64,000 nucleotides of DNA from Gamsiella multidivaricata (taxonomy: Eukaryota; Mortierellomycota; Mortierellomycetes; Mortierellales; Mortierellaceae). The position numbers were made by a program, and so were the translations under genes. The stretch is from positions 124,001 to 188,000 of the forward strand of contig NW_026251754.1 in the NCBI RefSeq assembly GCF_025024155.1, in the 5' to 3' direction. The notes beneath the pieces were generated by a model. The model saw only the letters and a list, made by a program, of their open reading frames with translations, was not told the origin of the DNA and searched no databases. This document shows positions 36,001-46,606 of this stretch, piece by piece. How positions within the stretch are numbered: the first letter of the stretch is position 1; each line of letters opens with the position of its first letter.

Positions 36001-39000
36001 AAGATGCTGCCGTGTTTGCTCTCGGTGATGGATCGGACAAACGGCTTGTTGCCTATGTCGTTGCTGAGCCTATGGAAGACCTTGCGCAGACACTTCGATC
36101 GCATGCTGCTGCAAGACTACCTGACTACATGATCCCCACTGCCTTTGTTCGACTAGACGTCCTTCCATTGACAGCAAATGGCAAACTCGATCGTCGCGCA
36201 CTCCCCGAGCCAGACAGCGAGGCTCTTGTCACTGAGAAGTACGAAGCGCCAGAAGGTGCGACTGAGACTGCACTGGCAGTCATCTGGGCAGAGCTTCTCA
36301 AGATCAGCAGAGTCGGACGTCATGACAACTTCTTCATGCTTGGTGGACACTCACTGCTGGCTGTGCAGATGATCGAGCGCCTCCGCCGCATTGGACTCGG
36401 CCTCTCTATCCGTGCTCTGTTTGAGAAGCCCACTCTGAGTGCATTGGCCCTATCACTCAACCAATACCAAACAGAGGCAGCCACACCACAGAATCTTATC
36501 ACTCCTGATACCACCAGGCTGACTCCAGAAATGCTGCCACTTATCGACCTGACGCAAGACGACATTGACAACATCTCCAAGCAGGTCAAAGGCGGAGTGT
36601 CCAACATCCAAGACATCTACTCTTTGGCTCCTCTGCAGGATGGCATTCTGTTCCATCATTTGTTGGCAACCAAGGGAGATCCTTATTTACTCATTCTTTC
36701 CATGGCTTTCGACAGTAAGGAGCTTCTCGACAGGTATCTGGATGCGGTCCAACGAGTGGTCAATCGTCACGACATCCTGCGCACTGCGATTATGTGGGAA
36801 GATTTATCTTCTCCTGCTCAGGTCGTCTTGCGTGATGCTCCGCTATCCATCACCGAGCTTTCATTGAATCCCGCTGACGGACCTATTGTTGATCAACTGG
36901 TTGAACTTTATGATCCCCGTCAACATCGTATCGACTTAACCCAGGCCCCGCTATTGCGCTTTGTGGTTGCGCAGGATGTCGACGATAAACAAAATGAGCC
37001 TAGCAATGGATTGAAGGTAGGTTTCGCTAATAGTTGATGTCCTTTGTGATCGCATGCTATCTGTGTAGACGGCTCTTTTGCGGTGATAAATACTTACAAT
37101 TTCTACATTCTTATCTACTATTTTATCACTTTACTAGGGAGGGCGTTGGATCTTAATTCAGCTGATGCATCATATCATTGATGATAATTCGTCATTGAAG
37201 CAGATGAATTTTGAGATTCAAGCATTCCTCGAAGGCCGGGGCGAGTCGCTTCCCGCACCTCAGCCGTTCCGTAACCTCATTGCTCAAACGCGCTCTGGAC
37301 CCAATGATGCGGCGCATGAACGATTCTTTACCAAGATGTTGTCTGAGATCGATACGCCGTCACTTCCATATGGCTTGTCTGATGTTCATGGCGAGGGTCT
37401 TGGTGTCCTGGTCGCGCAACGAATGCTTGCGCAAGACTTGAATGTCCGCTTGCGTGACCACGCCAAGCGTTTTGGAGTGAGTCTCGCAAGTTTGTGTCAT
37501 CTCGCCTGGGCGCAAGTAATTGCGCAAACTAGCGGACAGCAGCGAGTGGTGTTTGGTACTGTGCTCTTTGGGCGCATGCGGGCAGGGTCTGGCTCGGAAA
37601 CTTCGATGGGACCATTTATCAATACGTTACCAATTCGCATTGATTTGGACCGTGCCAGCGTTCAAGAGAGTGTGCTTCAAACCCACGCCGCCTTGGCTGC
37701 ATTGCTTGAGCATGAACACGCGTCATTGGCACTGGCACAAAGATGCAGCAGCGTCCCCACTGGTATTCCACTCTTCAGCGCCCTTTTGAACTACCGTCAC
37801 CAAGCCGAGGAATCGGAAGATACCCATGGCATCGTTGGCATGGAAATGCTCGACGCGCAGGAGCGAACCAACTATCCATTCAGTTTGGACTTAGATGATT
37901 CGGGTTCCTCACTCGAGCTAACTGTTGAAGCTGTGCAGCCGTTTGACGCGACCCGTATCTGCTCCTACATGCATCAAGCTTTGCAAAGCTTAGCCGAGGC
38001 ACTCGAAAACAATCCCGAATGGCCAGTTCACCGCTTGGATGTCGTACCCGTTGAGGAACATAAACTGTTGGTTGAGACGTGGAACGCAACACAGCAGGAC
38101 TACCCCGAAGACCGATGCATTCACCAACTGTTCGAGCTGCAAGCAGCAAAGACACCGGATGCCTGTGCGCTCGTCTTTGAAGATCAAGTGCTTAGCTACG
38201 GTGACCTGAATGCACGCAGCAACCGTCTTGCACACCGTCTCATTGAACTAGGCGTACGGCCTGACTCGCGTGTGGCAATCTGTGTCGACCGTACTCCGGC
38301 TATGATCGTCGGGCTGTTGGCAACCATGAAAGCGGGAGGCGCGTATGTGCCTCTTGATCCCGCCTATCCCAGCGACCGTTTGGCCTACATTCTAGCCGAT
38401 TCAGCTCCTACCCTCCTGCTTGCCGACGACATCGGTCGCGCTGCGTTAAGCAAGGCTGGCCCTATTTCGCTCACGGTACTCGATCCAAATCACCAACCTG
38501 CGTCAGCCGTCATAAATCCACATGTCCCAGACCTGACGTCGCGCCACCTCGCCTACGTTATTTACACCTCCGGGTCCACTGGAAAGCCAAAGGGTGTGAT
38601 GGTCGAGCATCAAGGCGTTACGAACTTTGCCTTTACCCGGCCTAACGTCCTTGGAGTGAATGCCTCCAGCAGAGTACTGCTGTTTGCCTCCTTCAGCTTC
38701 GATGTAAGCGTGGACGAGATCTTCCCTCCTTTATGCGTGGGTGCAAGCTTGTATCTTCTCCCCAATCGCACACGATTCGACAGCTCCCAGTTGTGGAGAT
38801 ATTTGGAGGAACATTCAATCACTATTGCGATGTTCACCCCGTCGATGCTCTTGGACTTTAAGGGACTGCCGCCATTGAATTCGCCTCTAACACTCGTTTT
38901 GGGAGGTGAAGCGCTTCCATTGACACTTTTGAAAACACTGAAGACGCTGATCCCTCATGGTTCTTTCGTCAACGCCTACGGACCAACAGAGACAACCGTT

Positions 39001-40605
39001 GATGCAGCCACCTGGAGGTTCCTTGGCGATTTCGACGGCGAGATTGTCCCAATTGGCCGTCCAATAGCAAACAAGAGGACCTATATTCTGGATTCGTACG
39101 GAAAACCTGTTCCTTTGGGCGCCATCGGAGAGCTGCACGTTGGTGGAGTGGGTGTCGCGCGTGGTTACATAAACAGATCCGACTTGACAGCCAAGGTGTT
39201 CATTCCTGATCCTTTCGCAGTAGATGCAGAGTCTCGGATGTACAAGACTGGTGACTTGGCGCGCTATCTTCCTAGCGGAGATTTGGTCTTTATGGGCCGT
39301 AACGACCATCAAGTCAAGATCCGCGGCTTCCGCATTGAGCTTGGTGAGATCGAGGCCCGGCTTAAGGAGTATCCAACGGTGAGCGACGCAGTTGTGCTCG
39401 CACTTGGTGAAGGCGTGGACAAGCGATTGGTTGCCTATGTCGTCTCAAAGCCCCAGAACGGCCTTGTGCTTGCATTACATGCGCATCTCGCCACCAACCT
39501 GGCCGCGTACATGATTCCCTCTGCCTTTGTTCGATTGGATGCGTTCCCATTGACGCCCAACGACAAACTCGACCGCCAGGCTCTTCCGGAACCAAGCAGC
39601 GATGCATTTGTCGTTCAGGAATATGAGGCACCTGAGGGTGAGATTGAAACGGCGCTGGCTGCCATCTGGGCCGAGCTGCTCAAGGTCGACAGAGTCGGCC
39701 GTCATGACAACTTCTTCATGCTTGGCGGGCACTCGCTGTTGGCTGTGAGGTTGATCAGCCAAATCCGCTCAAGACTGGGATTCGGCCTCGAGTTGCGGAC
39801 AGTGTTCGAGGCTCTTACGCTTGAGAAGTTGGCACGGAAACTACAGCAACAGGATAGCACTCAAGGAGACGCATTCAGCGTTTTGCTGCCACTCAACCCA
39901 AGCGGCAGTCGCTCGCCTTTGTTCTGTATCCATCCTGTATTGGGACTAAGCTGGAGCTTTATCGGCCTAGCGAAGCATTTGCATGCGGATCAGCCTCTGT
40001 ATGGTATTCAAGCACGCGGGCTCGATGGAAAAGAGCAACCGGCATCGACACTGGAGGCCATGACAAGAGACTACATTGACCAAATCCGCCTCGTTCAGCC
40101 GCAAGGGCCTTATAATCTATTGGGCTGGTCTTTCGGCGGTACCGTCGCTCATAGCATGGCTGTTCAACTTGAGGCACAGGGCCATAAAGTTGGCTTGCTC
40201 GCTTTGATGGACACAACAGCAGATTACTCCGTCCTCTCTGAGGACTTGGACGACGGTCAGGATGAAGATTCATACGCTGATCTTCTTTCTCGATTCAGTA
40301 ATAAGGATGCACCCGAAGATGGGCGTGCTCTACTGGAAAAGGCGCGACATATCGTCAGGAACAATATCCAGCTTGCCAAGGAATACTCACCCTCTGTCTA
40401 TAGTGGCGACTTACTCTACTTCAGTGCTACGGTTCGTGCGGCTGACGACGAGACTCATGCAGCAGATCCGGCCGGTTGGGCGCCTTTGGCTCTTGGCAAG
40501 GTCGAGGTGCATAAGGTCAACTGCGCGCATCTTGAGATGGACCAGCCCGAGCCGATAGCAGAGATCGGACGCGTCATTTACTCGAAGCTTGAGGAATTGC
40601 AGTAG
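27456..40605 (+). CDS. Four-module nonribosomal peptide synthetase, bacterial-like, with terminal thioesterase
   Basis: Two exons, 27456-37016 and 37138-40605, join in phase 0 to about 4342 aa; the single 121-bp intron (GTAGGT...TTACTAG) falls inside the last dual E/C domain. Domain order: truncated condensation remnant, A1, T1, dual E/C, A2, T2, C (LCL type), A3, T3, dual E/C, A4, T4, TE. It should assemble a tetrapeptide on 4'-phosphopantetheine arms at the four GGHSLLA serines, released by the TE. Dual E/C domains, nearly intron-free structure and a type I TE resemble bacterial enzymes and the bacterial-like NRPSs known from Mortierella alpina, unlike classical fungal NRPSs that end in a C or reductase domain; horizontal origin is inferred. 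The open frame extends upstream to 27366, but the ATG at 27456 follows the TATA boxes and has the better context. MFS and ABCC transporter genes lie upstream on the other strand. Product unknown. Confidence 0.93.
28105..30280 (+). repeat. Intragenic duplication, copy 1 (module 1)
   Basis: Repeats at 34522-36697 with a constant offset of 6417 bp (exactly 2139 codons). 28105-28862 looks identical; about 29320-30280 is nearly identical. In between, over the A-domain pocket, the copies differ in patches. Confidence 0.9.
30150..33270 (+). other. NRPS module 2: dual E/C, A2 (Asn-like), T2
   Basis: The domain at 30150-31440 has the extra N-terminal motif HHLLATKGD typical of dual epimerization/condensation domains and the catalytic HHMIGDHS (HH at 30594-30599), so residue 1 should be epimerized to D before condensation. 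A2 (about 31555-33000) has YTSGSTGTPKG and pocket residues D A T K V G E V G K, eight of ten matching the asparagine code (DLTKLGEVGK); Asp is the alternative. T2 has FMLGGHSLLAVR near 33150. Confidence 0.7.
33330..36460 (+). other. NRPS module 3: LCL condensation domain, A3 (Thr), T3
   Basis: The C domain (33330-34640) carries SFAQQRLWFLAQME and HHIVSDG (HH at 33732-33737), the LCL type that joins two L residues, so residue 2 stays L. A3 (about 34725-36205) has pocket residues D F W N I G M V H K, identical to the canonical threonine code. T3 (GGHSLLAVQ) is a near copy of T1. Most of A3-T3 is DNA-identical to A1-T1. Confidence 0.75.
34522..36697 (+). repeat. Intragenic duplication, copy 2 (module 3)
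   Basis: Second copy of the module 1 block. Its differences from copy 1 fall mainly at the pocket-forming codons and the A5-A6 segment. Confidence 0.9.
36567..39850 (+). other. NRPS module 4: dual E/C, A4 (acidic pocket), T4
   Basis: A second dual E/C domain (HHLLATKGD; HHIIDDNSS with HH at 37168-37173) is interrupted by the gene's only intron. It should make residue 3 D-configured. A4 (about 38100-39600) has pocket residues D V D M V G A V D K. I know no exact match; acidic residues at positions 239 and 331 suggest a basic side chain such as Arg, Orn or Lys, but this is a guess. The A10 region reads PNDKLDR rather than NGKLDR, keeping the essential Lys. T4 has FMLGGHSLLAVR near 39715. Confidence 0.65.
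39880..40602 (+). other. NRPS type I thioesterase
   Basis: Alpha/beta hydrolase with FCIHPVLGLSWSF (oxyanion region), nucleophile motif GWSFGG, ALMDTTAD (acid) and NCAHLEMDQPEP (His). All three triad residues are present, so hydrolytic or cyclizing release is possible. Confidence 0.85.
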
Positions 40606-41225
40606 TGATAGATAATCAATGCTTTAGTAGACAATCAATTGAAATAAATAGGAAATTTAGTCATTATCAAGGAGATGGAGTATGAAAAGAGCGAGCATTC
40701 GTCATTGTTGGTAGCAAAACGATGGAAGTTGCGTGTTTCGTAAGTGCAGCAGTGGTGCGCAAGGGCTATAAAAGGCATACACCAAAGGGGGCCTCTTGAT
40801 GGACGCATATCGGTTTCTAATATCTCTAAGCTACAGGTGCATTCAGACAGATTATCTGCCGACGATGTGATCCACAACCATCATTGTCGTCCATAGATCT
40901 ATTACCAGGCAGTTCACGACCACCCTCACTGTATCACCCAGAATGCGCAAGAGGTTCACAATTGCAACCCGAACCAGAAGTGACCCCAGTCCACTCTGAG
41001 AGCAATGTCAAGAGGACCAAGCGCTGTCTGAATTACTGTCGTCCGTCCCGTCTGGAGGACATCGAGTGAGCCTATTGATATTCTATATGCGTGGCTGGGT
41101 TGGATGGTATTGCGCTTGGAGATAGTTCTTTTACAGTTGTATGGAGTAAGGAAACTCCCAATCTGAATGCTCGAATAATTTGTGTTCCACACTGAATACA
41201 AGGGTCTAACGCACAACTACGCACA

Positions 41226-41270
41226 CTGTAGCGAGTGATCAGCACAACGGTCTTCTTGTTCAACTGGAAC
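41226..41270 (+). repeat. 45-bp direct repeat, copy 1
   Basis: Starts CTGTAGCGAGTGATCAGCAC and ends CAACTGGAAC; a perfect second copy lies 82 bp downstream. Confidence 0.85.
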
Positions 41271-41307
41271 CATAATTCATTATTGATATATCTAAGCAAA
41301 AGGGTAC

Positions 41308-41352
41308 CTGTAGCGAGTGATCAGCACAACGGTCTTCTTGTTCAACTGGAAC
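41308..41352 (+). repeat. 45-bp direct repeat, copy 2
   Basis: Exact copy of 41226-41270 after a 37-bp AT-rich spacer. Confidence 0.85.
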
Positions 41353-42812
41353 AAGGAACAAAAGATCGCTGGCTTCGATCCTCCTTTTATACAGGCACAA
41401 CCCCAAAACCTAATATCAAATCCTGCGTACCCTCGGTGGCTGCTGGCCAACAACACCAACAATGGGTTCTAAAAATTAAGTTTAGCGAGGCTTGAATGTG
41501 TAAAATACAGCAAACCTTATTTGACATTCGCACACGACCAAGTAACGAGATAAGAGAGATTTTTTACGTCAGGGGAGTCGTTTTGAGTATGTCCCCCTCT
41601 ATGACTGGTTCCTCAATTTAACAAGGGTGCGATACACAAAGGATGCCAATGGAAAGTATGGACAAGACCTCTGGAACCTGACGGAGAAGACGATTTCTAT
41701 AGAGAACATTACAACCGAATGTTTTATATGTAATAAAACTATTTTCCCATAATTCATAGGCGGCTATTTGGGTCCAGCCTAAATTCGCTGCATTGAGCAT
41801 ATCTTTCATATTTCAATCGTGATTTTTGTAAACAGAAGGGGCAATGACAAATGCATGCGGCGCCATTCTTCAGCAGTCAGAGTAGTGCGTCTTAGCGGGC
41901 ACAAGGTATATGGACAAGAGCGCGATGTTATGGCAATGGTGGTAGGATGGAACTTGGGCCATTGTTCCTTAAAGCCAACGAGCAGGAATTGCATTCGACG
42001 CCCAGCACTATGTTGCACACAGGTTGCCTTAAACAACACGCATGTATCTCTTCACTGTCCTCGAATGCATGCTCTTCCAATATGTTCAAAAGAAACTCTC
42101 ATATATATCCTTTTAGCTTTAACAGGACTCTGGAGATTGCCTGATCTTGGATCTTGGATGACAAATACAGTGCTTGAGACAGGAAAATGAACAGATTAGA
42201 GATAAAAGTAAGCGAACTTAACATGCCTCACAACGGCCTAAACTCAATTCACGGTCCTTACTAGTAGGCGAACAATTCAACGCATACTGTATTTTGCTTC
42301 AGTATGATAGAGGAGCCGACATTGGAGACTCAAAAAGCAACATCTCTATGGATAATTGATTACTAAAAGCCAACGCAGCATGTTAATTGGATAGTGTGGT
42401 ATGCCAACCTATCTTTCGGCGCTGTAGAGGAGATGAGGACCAATGGAAAACAAGCATCCCATTTCAAGTAAAATAGCTTTGGCGTTCCTCCGGATCTGGA
42501 GTACTTCTCTTTTCCTCTCATTCCTTATCCCTTATTCTATGAGCTGCTTGTTGCTTTTCTAGCTATTGAGAATGTGTGGTAGTTTTGTACTCGCCATATT
42601 GTGAACCTCTGTTCTCTCCCACCGGTATGCCTCATACGCCGTTGCATAGTCTCCACAGCCACTTAATGTTTGGAGTGTTGAAGTGAATAAAATTAGACAG
42701 CTCCAAAGTACCGAAGCACCTTTTTATCTTTCCACGCAAAAATATGACGATGAAACGAAGATTGAGAATGGGAATCTGGAAATAGGGAACGAGATTTATT
42801 TATCTTATTCCA

Positions 42813-45238
42813 TTATTGCACCTCTTCAAGTTTCTTGACCAGCGCTTCTACCGCCTTCTGCAGCTGTGCTACTTGTCGCTCCATAGTTTGCTCGCGTTTA
42901 AGTTGCCCGCTCTGGAACTGATTCTGCTCCACCACCAGCTGTCTCATCTGGTTCTTGATCTTCTGTATAATATTTCCAGCCGCTGATCTGCCTGCAGTCA
43001 CTGCATTATCTCTACTTTCGTCCCTTGGCAAGCTAGCCTCAGAACTAACATCGACTATGCCATTCCTAATATGGCTATTGCTCATTTCAGTTCCATTCAC
43101 AACATCCTGTTGCCTCGCTATCCTTACTCGATCGTCAGAGTCCGAATCGACATTGTCAGAGCCTGAATCGCTAGCGTCCGAATCGCTGGCGTCCGCATCT
43201 ATTGAGATATTTAGTCAAGTAAGAGAGATCATTGGCCAGTAAGTACTATCGATTTGAGATATATGCTTATTCGTCGGCAGTTATAAAAGAACTTACTTCG
43301 TCCAAGTGTGAGCATGTGCCGATGATACAAACGTTCAAGAACCTGTTCAGATATTTGTCGCACGGATCCATCTCCGGTCAAATGTTCTTATTCTGCGATG
43401 TATCATCTGAAACTTCTTTGCGGCCTTCGTGGTTATCTTCAGCGACAGTCGCCTCAGGATATATTTGTCTTCCAGCCTTTCTGTCTACTTTCTTCATTGT
43501 CTTCCAATACTTCTTGACCTGATCAGTAGTGGCAGTATAGTATATTTCCTTAGGAAACCATTTGCGACTCTGATGGAAACCTATAGATGTAACGTCGAGC
43601 GGAATGGTGCGCGTTAAAAATATGTCTCCAGTAGAGGTGTACTAGTTCGATAAAAGAGCGGCTGCAACATATCATTACCTGGAATGTGGTACGCCATATT
43701 CTCAGCTCTTTCAACATAAGGGAGACGATTCTCAAGCCAGATAAGACGCCATGTTCCGTCGGCCTTATTGAATCCAAGTGAAATGATGTATTACGGTTAG
43801 AGCACTTGTTTTTCAGACAATAAGATAATCGCTCAGATACTGGGGTGCTTGCAGAAGCAAAAATCAGAATCCGTCTTACTAATATGAACATTGAGCATCA
43901 ATATTACAGTGAAGAAGAAGTAAACCATGACCATGATGTGCAATTGCCAGCCAATCTCTTTCCCTATTTCCGTCGTTATTGGGCCATATCTACCATCCTG
44001 ATAAATTTTGCATTAAAATAGAGTATTATACCGCAGTTGTGCCAATTTCAAATTGTTCTATATGTGAAGAGTAGTCCTTGTGCAATTACCATGATGAAGT
44101 AAACCGAGGCGACGGTACCAAGAAGTTTTCTGGAAAGGAGGTTGGCGAGACTATGCACCCCTTGCTGGCACATCCTCGCAGTATACATTGAATCGCGAGC
44201 GAGTAGAAGACAATGCCGACTGCAAATATGACAAAGAACACTTGAATCTCGATCATGACCCTGATTACGATGGCAACGTATTTACACACTTCCTCATTGA
44301 CTCGCAATTCAGCTAACTATGAAGCATCAATGTGGCGGAGAAATATAGATCAGTAAATATGTGTGAATCGTTTAAGCAATGAGCAAACTAAAGAAGGGAT
44401 CATATAGAGAAAAATCATACCAAGTGAAGAAAAATAAAATAATCGAGAAACTCAGGCCCCAAGTAGCTCCATTAGAGCTCTCATGGATAATATTCGCCAG
44501 TTGGTTTGAGCTCGTGGCCATCGGGGTAGGAAACGCCATTAGGTCGAGCCAATTATACGGCGTCCTGCAGAAAAAAAAAAAAAAAAAAAAAAAAAGTAAC
44601 ATTGAAAGCCAAAGCAGGTATTGAGCTTAGCAGCAAAATCTGTAGCTGATATTGTGCGATACTCTAATACCTGAAGTAGCGGGGCAGTTTCCACTGTCTT
44701 TTCGAGGTTTGTTTTCTCCGCCTCCTGATTTCATCGACATCGACATCGTCATCGTTGTTGTCCATTTTCAAGTTTCCCATGAAATTTTTGAGGTTGAAAA
44801 TATCTTTGGATTTCCAGCGCAAGATCAACTCCATAATCTTCCATCGTTGGGATTTCACGGATGAAGAGTCATTATCGCTCATATAATATATATCGCCCTC
44901 GCTTGGGAGATGACTCAAAGTCGCTTGGAGATGATCAGGATCCTGCAAGCTTTTGCGTTGATGCTCGACGAAACTCTCCCGCATTTGAAGAATCTCAAGC
45001 CAAAAGAATCAAAGACTGAGAACGATGATTGCGATAAACACACCGAACAAAGAGTCCGGATCCTTAGAATAAACTTGTATGAATGCTGCAACCAGGATCA
45101 GCACGTAGTAGGAACATTCAGCGGAGAACCGGACAAGCCAAAGAGCAAAGCCGAACGTGTTCCTGGAAGCATTGGATCAGGTGGGATGTTCAGTATTTCG
45201 TTTTCATTTTTTCCGTTCATCTGCGTTCATTTATGGCA
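42813..45238 (-). pseudogene. TRP-like cation channel, C-terminal part (membrane core and coiled coil)
   Basis: Read on the minus strand: NTFGFALWLVRF and YYVLILVAAFIQVYS (first membrane helix), an in-frame TGA before FFWLEILQMRESF, an intracellular acidic loop, then (after a GT-AG intron ending in a ~24-base T run) RTPYNWLDLMAFPTPMA, ELRVNEEVCKYVAIVIRV, IQVFFVIFAVGIVFYSLAI, TVASVYFIM, DGRYGPITTEIGKE, VYFFFTVILMLNVHIS (last pore-side helix), WRLIWLENRLPYVERAENM, HIPGFHQSRKWFPKEIYY, and a C-terminal coiled coil (QLVVEQNQFQSGQLKREQTM) ending at 42813. Helix order and the pore-to-tail wording match the TRP/Ion_trans family that is multi-copy in Mortierella. Frameshifts near 44110 and 43377 plus the stop make it a pseudogene. 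The missing N-terminal part continues beyond the DIRS element at 52082-52660. Confidence 0.7.
45229..45238. repeat. 10-bp duplication flanking the DIRS element, left
   Basis: ATTTATGGCA; the same ten bases occur at 52082-52091 at the other end of the element. Confidence 0.55.
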
Positions 45239-45252
45239 TTTTTACCATTTGT

Positions 45253-45320
45253 GTATCAGCGTAGCCGAATAGTATGAAGGCTTAAGCATATTATCCGACT
45301 ACGGCGAGAACTCCATATGT
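45253..45320 (+). repeat. DIRS terminal inverted repeat, left arm
   Basis: About 68 bp, the reverse complement of 45465-45532 with three or so mismatches (core AGCGTAGCCGAATA...CCGACTACGG). A related terminus occurs in the second DIRS element near 59045-59090. Confidence 0.8.
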
Positions 45321-45360
45321 GTAATCTTCTTTTATTGTAGATTGCTCGAAACCTCCAGAA

Positions 45361-45416
45361 AATAAACTAAAATGAACTTTAGATCTCGGTCGGAGCCCTA
45401 CTGGACCTGCATCTTC
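45361..45416 (+). repeat. DIRS internal complementary segment
   Basis: Starts AATAAACTAAAATGAACTTT and ends CTGGACCTGCATCTTC; reverse complement of 52030-52084 with about four mismatches, 6.6 kb away at the element's other end. Confidence 0.8.
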
Positions 45417-45464
45417 GACTCGTGAGCGGACAACGAAGAAGGCCTTGGGCGGGTGATGGGCGGG

Positions 45465-45532
45465 ACATATGGAGTCCTCGCCGTAGTCGGATAATATGCT
45501 TAAACCTTCATATTATTCGGCTACGCTGATAC
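45465..45532 (-). repeat. DIRS terminal inverted repeat, right arm
   Basis: Partner of 45253-45320, separated by 144 bp, so the left end could fold into a long hairpin. Confidence 0.8.
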
Positions 45533-45586
45533 ATTATCCATCCTGTGGCGAGGATTCCATATGTGGCTCCAGAGAACAAAAAGAAA

Positions 45587-46606
45587 CTAGGGGAGGACAG
45601 CCGTCGTAAAGTTGGTAGAGGTGGTGCCACTCAACCTATAGAAGCTGTCGAACATGACGGACGACGACCAATTGACTTGGACCAGGATGTCGTCCTTGGG
45701 TGCACCGTTCGTGAACGCGGCTGAGGCACCGATGGCCCGCGCTCGAGGACGGGAAGAGGAGGCAGGCCGCTCGGGTATATCGGTAATCGCGTTGATATGC
45801 TTGTTGATCGTATCGGGTCCAACGGCCTTGGAGACGTTGCGTCTGTCGCGCACCAGAGGGCGGATGAGCACCTCAGAGTCCTTGTGGTGCGGCATTAGGT
45901 CCTCCTCTGATGGCAGGCGAGAAATGTACTCTTGCAGTGTCGTTACCGGGCAAAGGGCTGCGTTGGTATGCGCCTGTATGGTTGTGAACTTGCGGATCCG
46001 TCCATGACGTCGCTTCTCTTTGGGCAAGGCCACGGGGAGGATTGCCACTTGTGAGGTGACTCGAAAGTGCGCGTGAGCGATGTCGATGCAGGCTATGTCG
46101 TCTCCGCGGAACATGCCCACCACAGCCAGTAACCAGCAGAGCTTGCGTGTGATCTGCTCCAAAGACAACCGTGCGTTCGCTGGCAGGACTTCCAAATAGC
46201 GGACCGCCGGGGTAAGGTCAAGGTCGAGTGCCTTGAAGTCGGTGATAGTGCGGGTCTGAAGCATCCTCATCGAGCTCCGAAACAGCTCTGTCTGGAAAGC
46301 TGACTGGTCCTCGTAGAGCTGGATAATCTGCGATTTGTAGGTGGTCGTTGTCGACTCTGACCATTTGTCCAATGCAACCCCCGAGACCAAAAAGTTGAGG
46401 AGGCTGGCAGTGTTGGGAGTGAGAGGGTCTATGTCCCGCGTCAGTGCCCAGCGTATGTACTGGAGCTGGGATCCCGCTCGTTGCGCCAAAGTACGTTTGT
46501 GAGCCTTGTTGTTGTTCCACATGGCGATAACCGAGTCGTTTGCGCCCATTCGCATCAACGCTTTCCGCTTATATTCCATGCAGTAAGCGACCACATCGGA
46601 TTTTTC
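45587..46606 (-). CDS. DIRS tyrosine recombinase (phage-integrase-like)
   Basis: C-terminal ~340 residues of a 628-codon open frame; the upstream part of that frame overlaps the RNase H coding in another frame and is probably not translated as such. Features: N-terminal core-binding helices (QLQYIRWALTRDIDPLTPNT, LDKWSESTTTTYKSQI), the first catalytic Arg region RGDDIACIDIAHAHF, ALPKEKRRHGRIRKF, then RARAIGASAAF, VQVNWSSSVMFDSFYRL with the candidate nucleophile Tyr, and FTTAVLP at the end. This enzyme integrates the circular DNA copy by site-specific recombination. The frame is uninterrupted. Start uncertain; a Met lies at 46579. Confidence 0.7.
   Translation of the reverse strand, partial: EKSDVVAYCMEYKRKALMRMGANDSVIAMWNNNKAHKRTLAQRAGSQLQYIRWALTRDIDPLTPNTASLLNFLVSGVALDKWSESTTTTYKSQIIQLYEDQSAFQTELFRSSMRMLQTRTITDFKALDLDLTPAVRYLEVLPANARLSLEQITRKLCWLLAVVGMFRGDDIACIDIAHAHFRVTSQVAILPVALPKEKRRHGRIRKFTTIQAHTNAALCPVTTLQEYISRLPSEEDLMPHHKDSEVLIRPLVRDRRNVSKAVGPDTINKHINAITDIPERPASSSRPRARAIGASAAFTNGAPKDDILVQVNWSSSVMFDSFYRLSGTTSTNFTTAVLP

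Larger units (their letters stand above)
40606..42812. other. Intergenic, no gene supported
   Basis: 2.2 kb after the NRPS. AATAAATA at about 40643-40650 may serve as its polyadenylation signal. A pair of 45-bp direct repeats lies at 41226 and 41308. The plus-strand ORFs at 40884-41069 and 41819-42190 lack motifs and are not called. Confidence 0.45.

Noticed and set aside
41226..41352. CRISPR-like repeat-spacer unit
   Set aside because: Only two repeats, 45 bp long, in a eukaryotic genome with no cas genes.
41819..42190. 123-aa plus-strand ORF
   Set aside because: No motif, compositionally random and no splice or promoter support.
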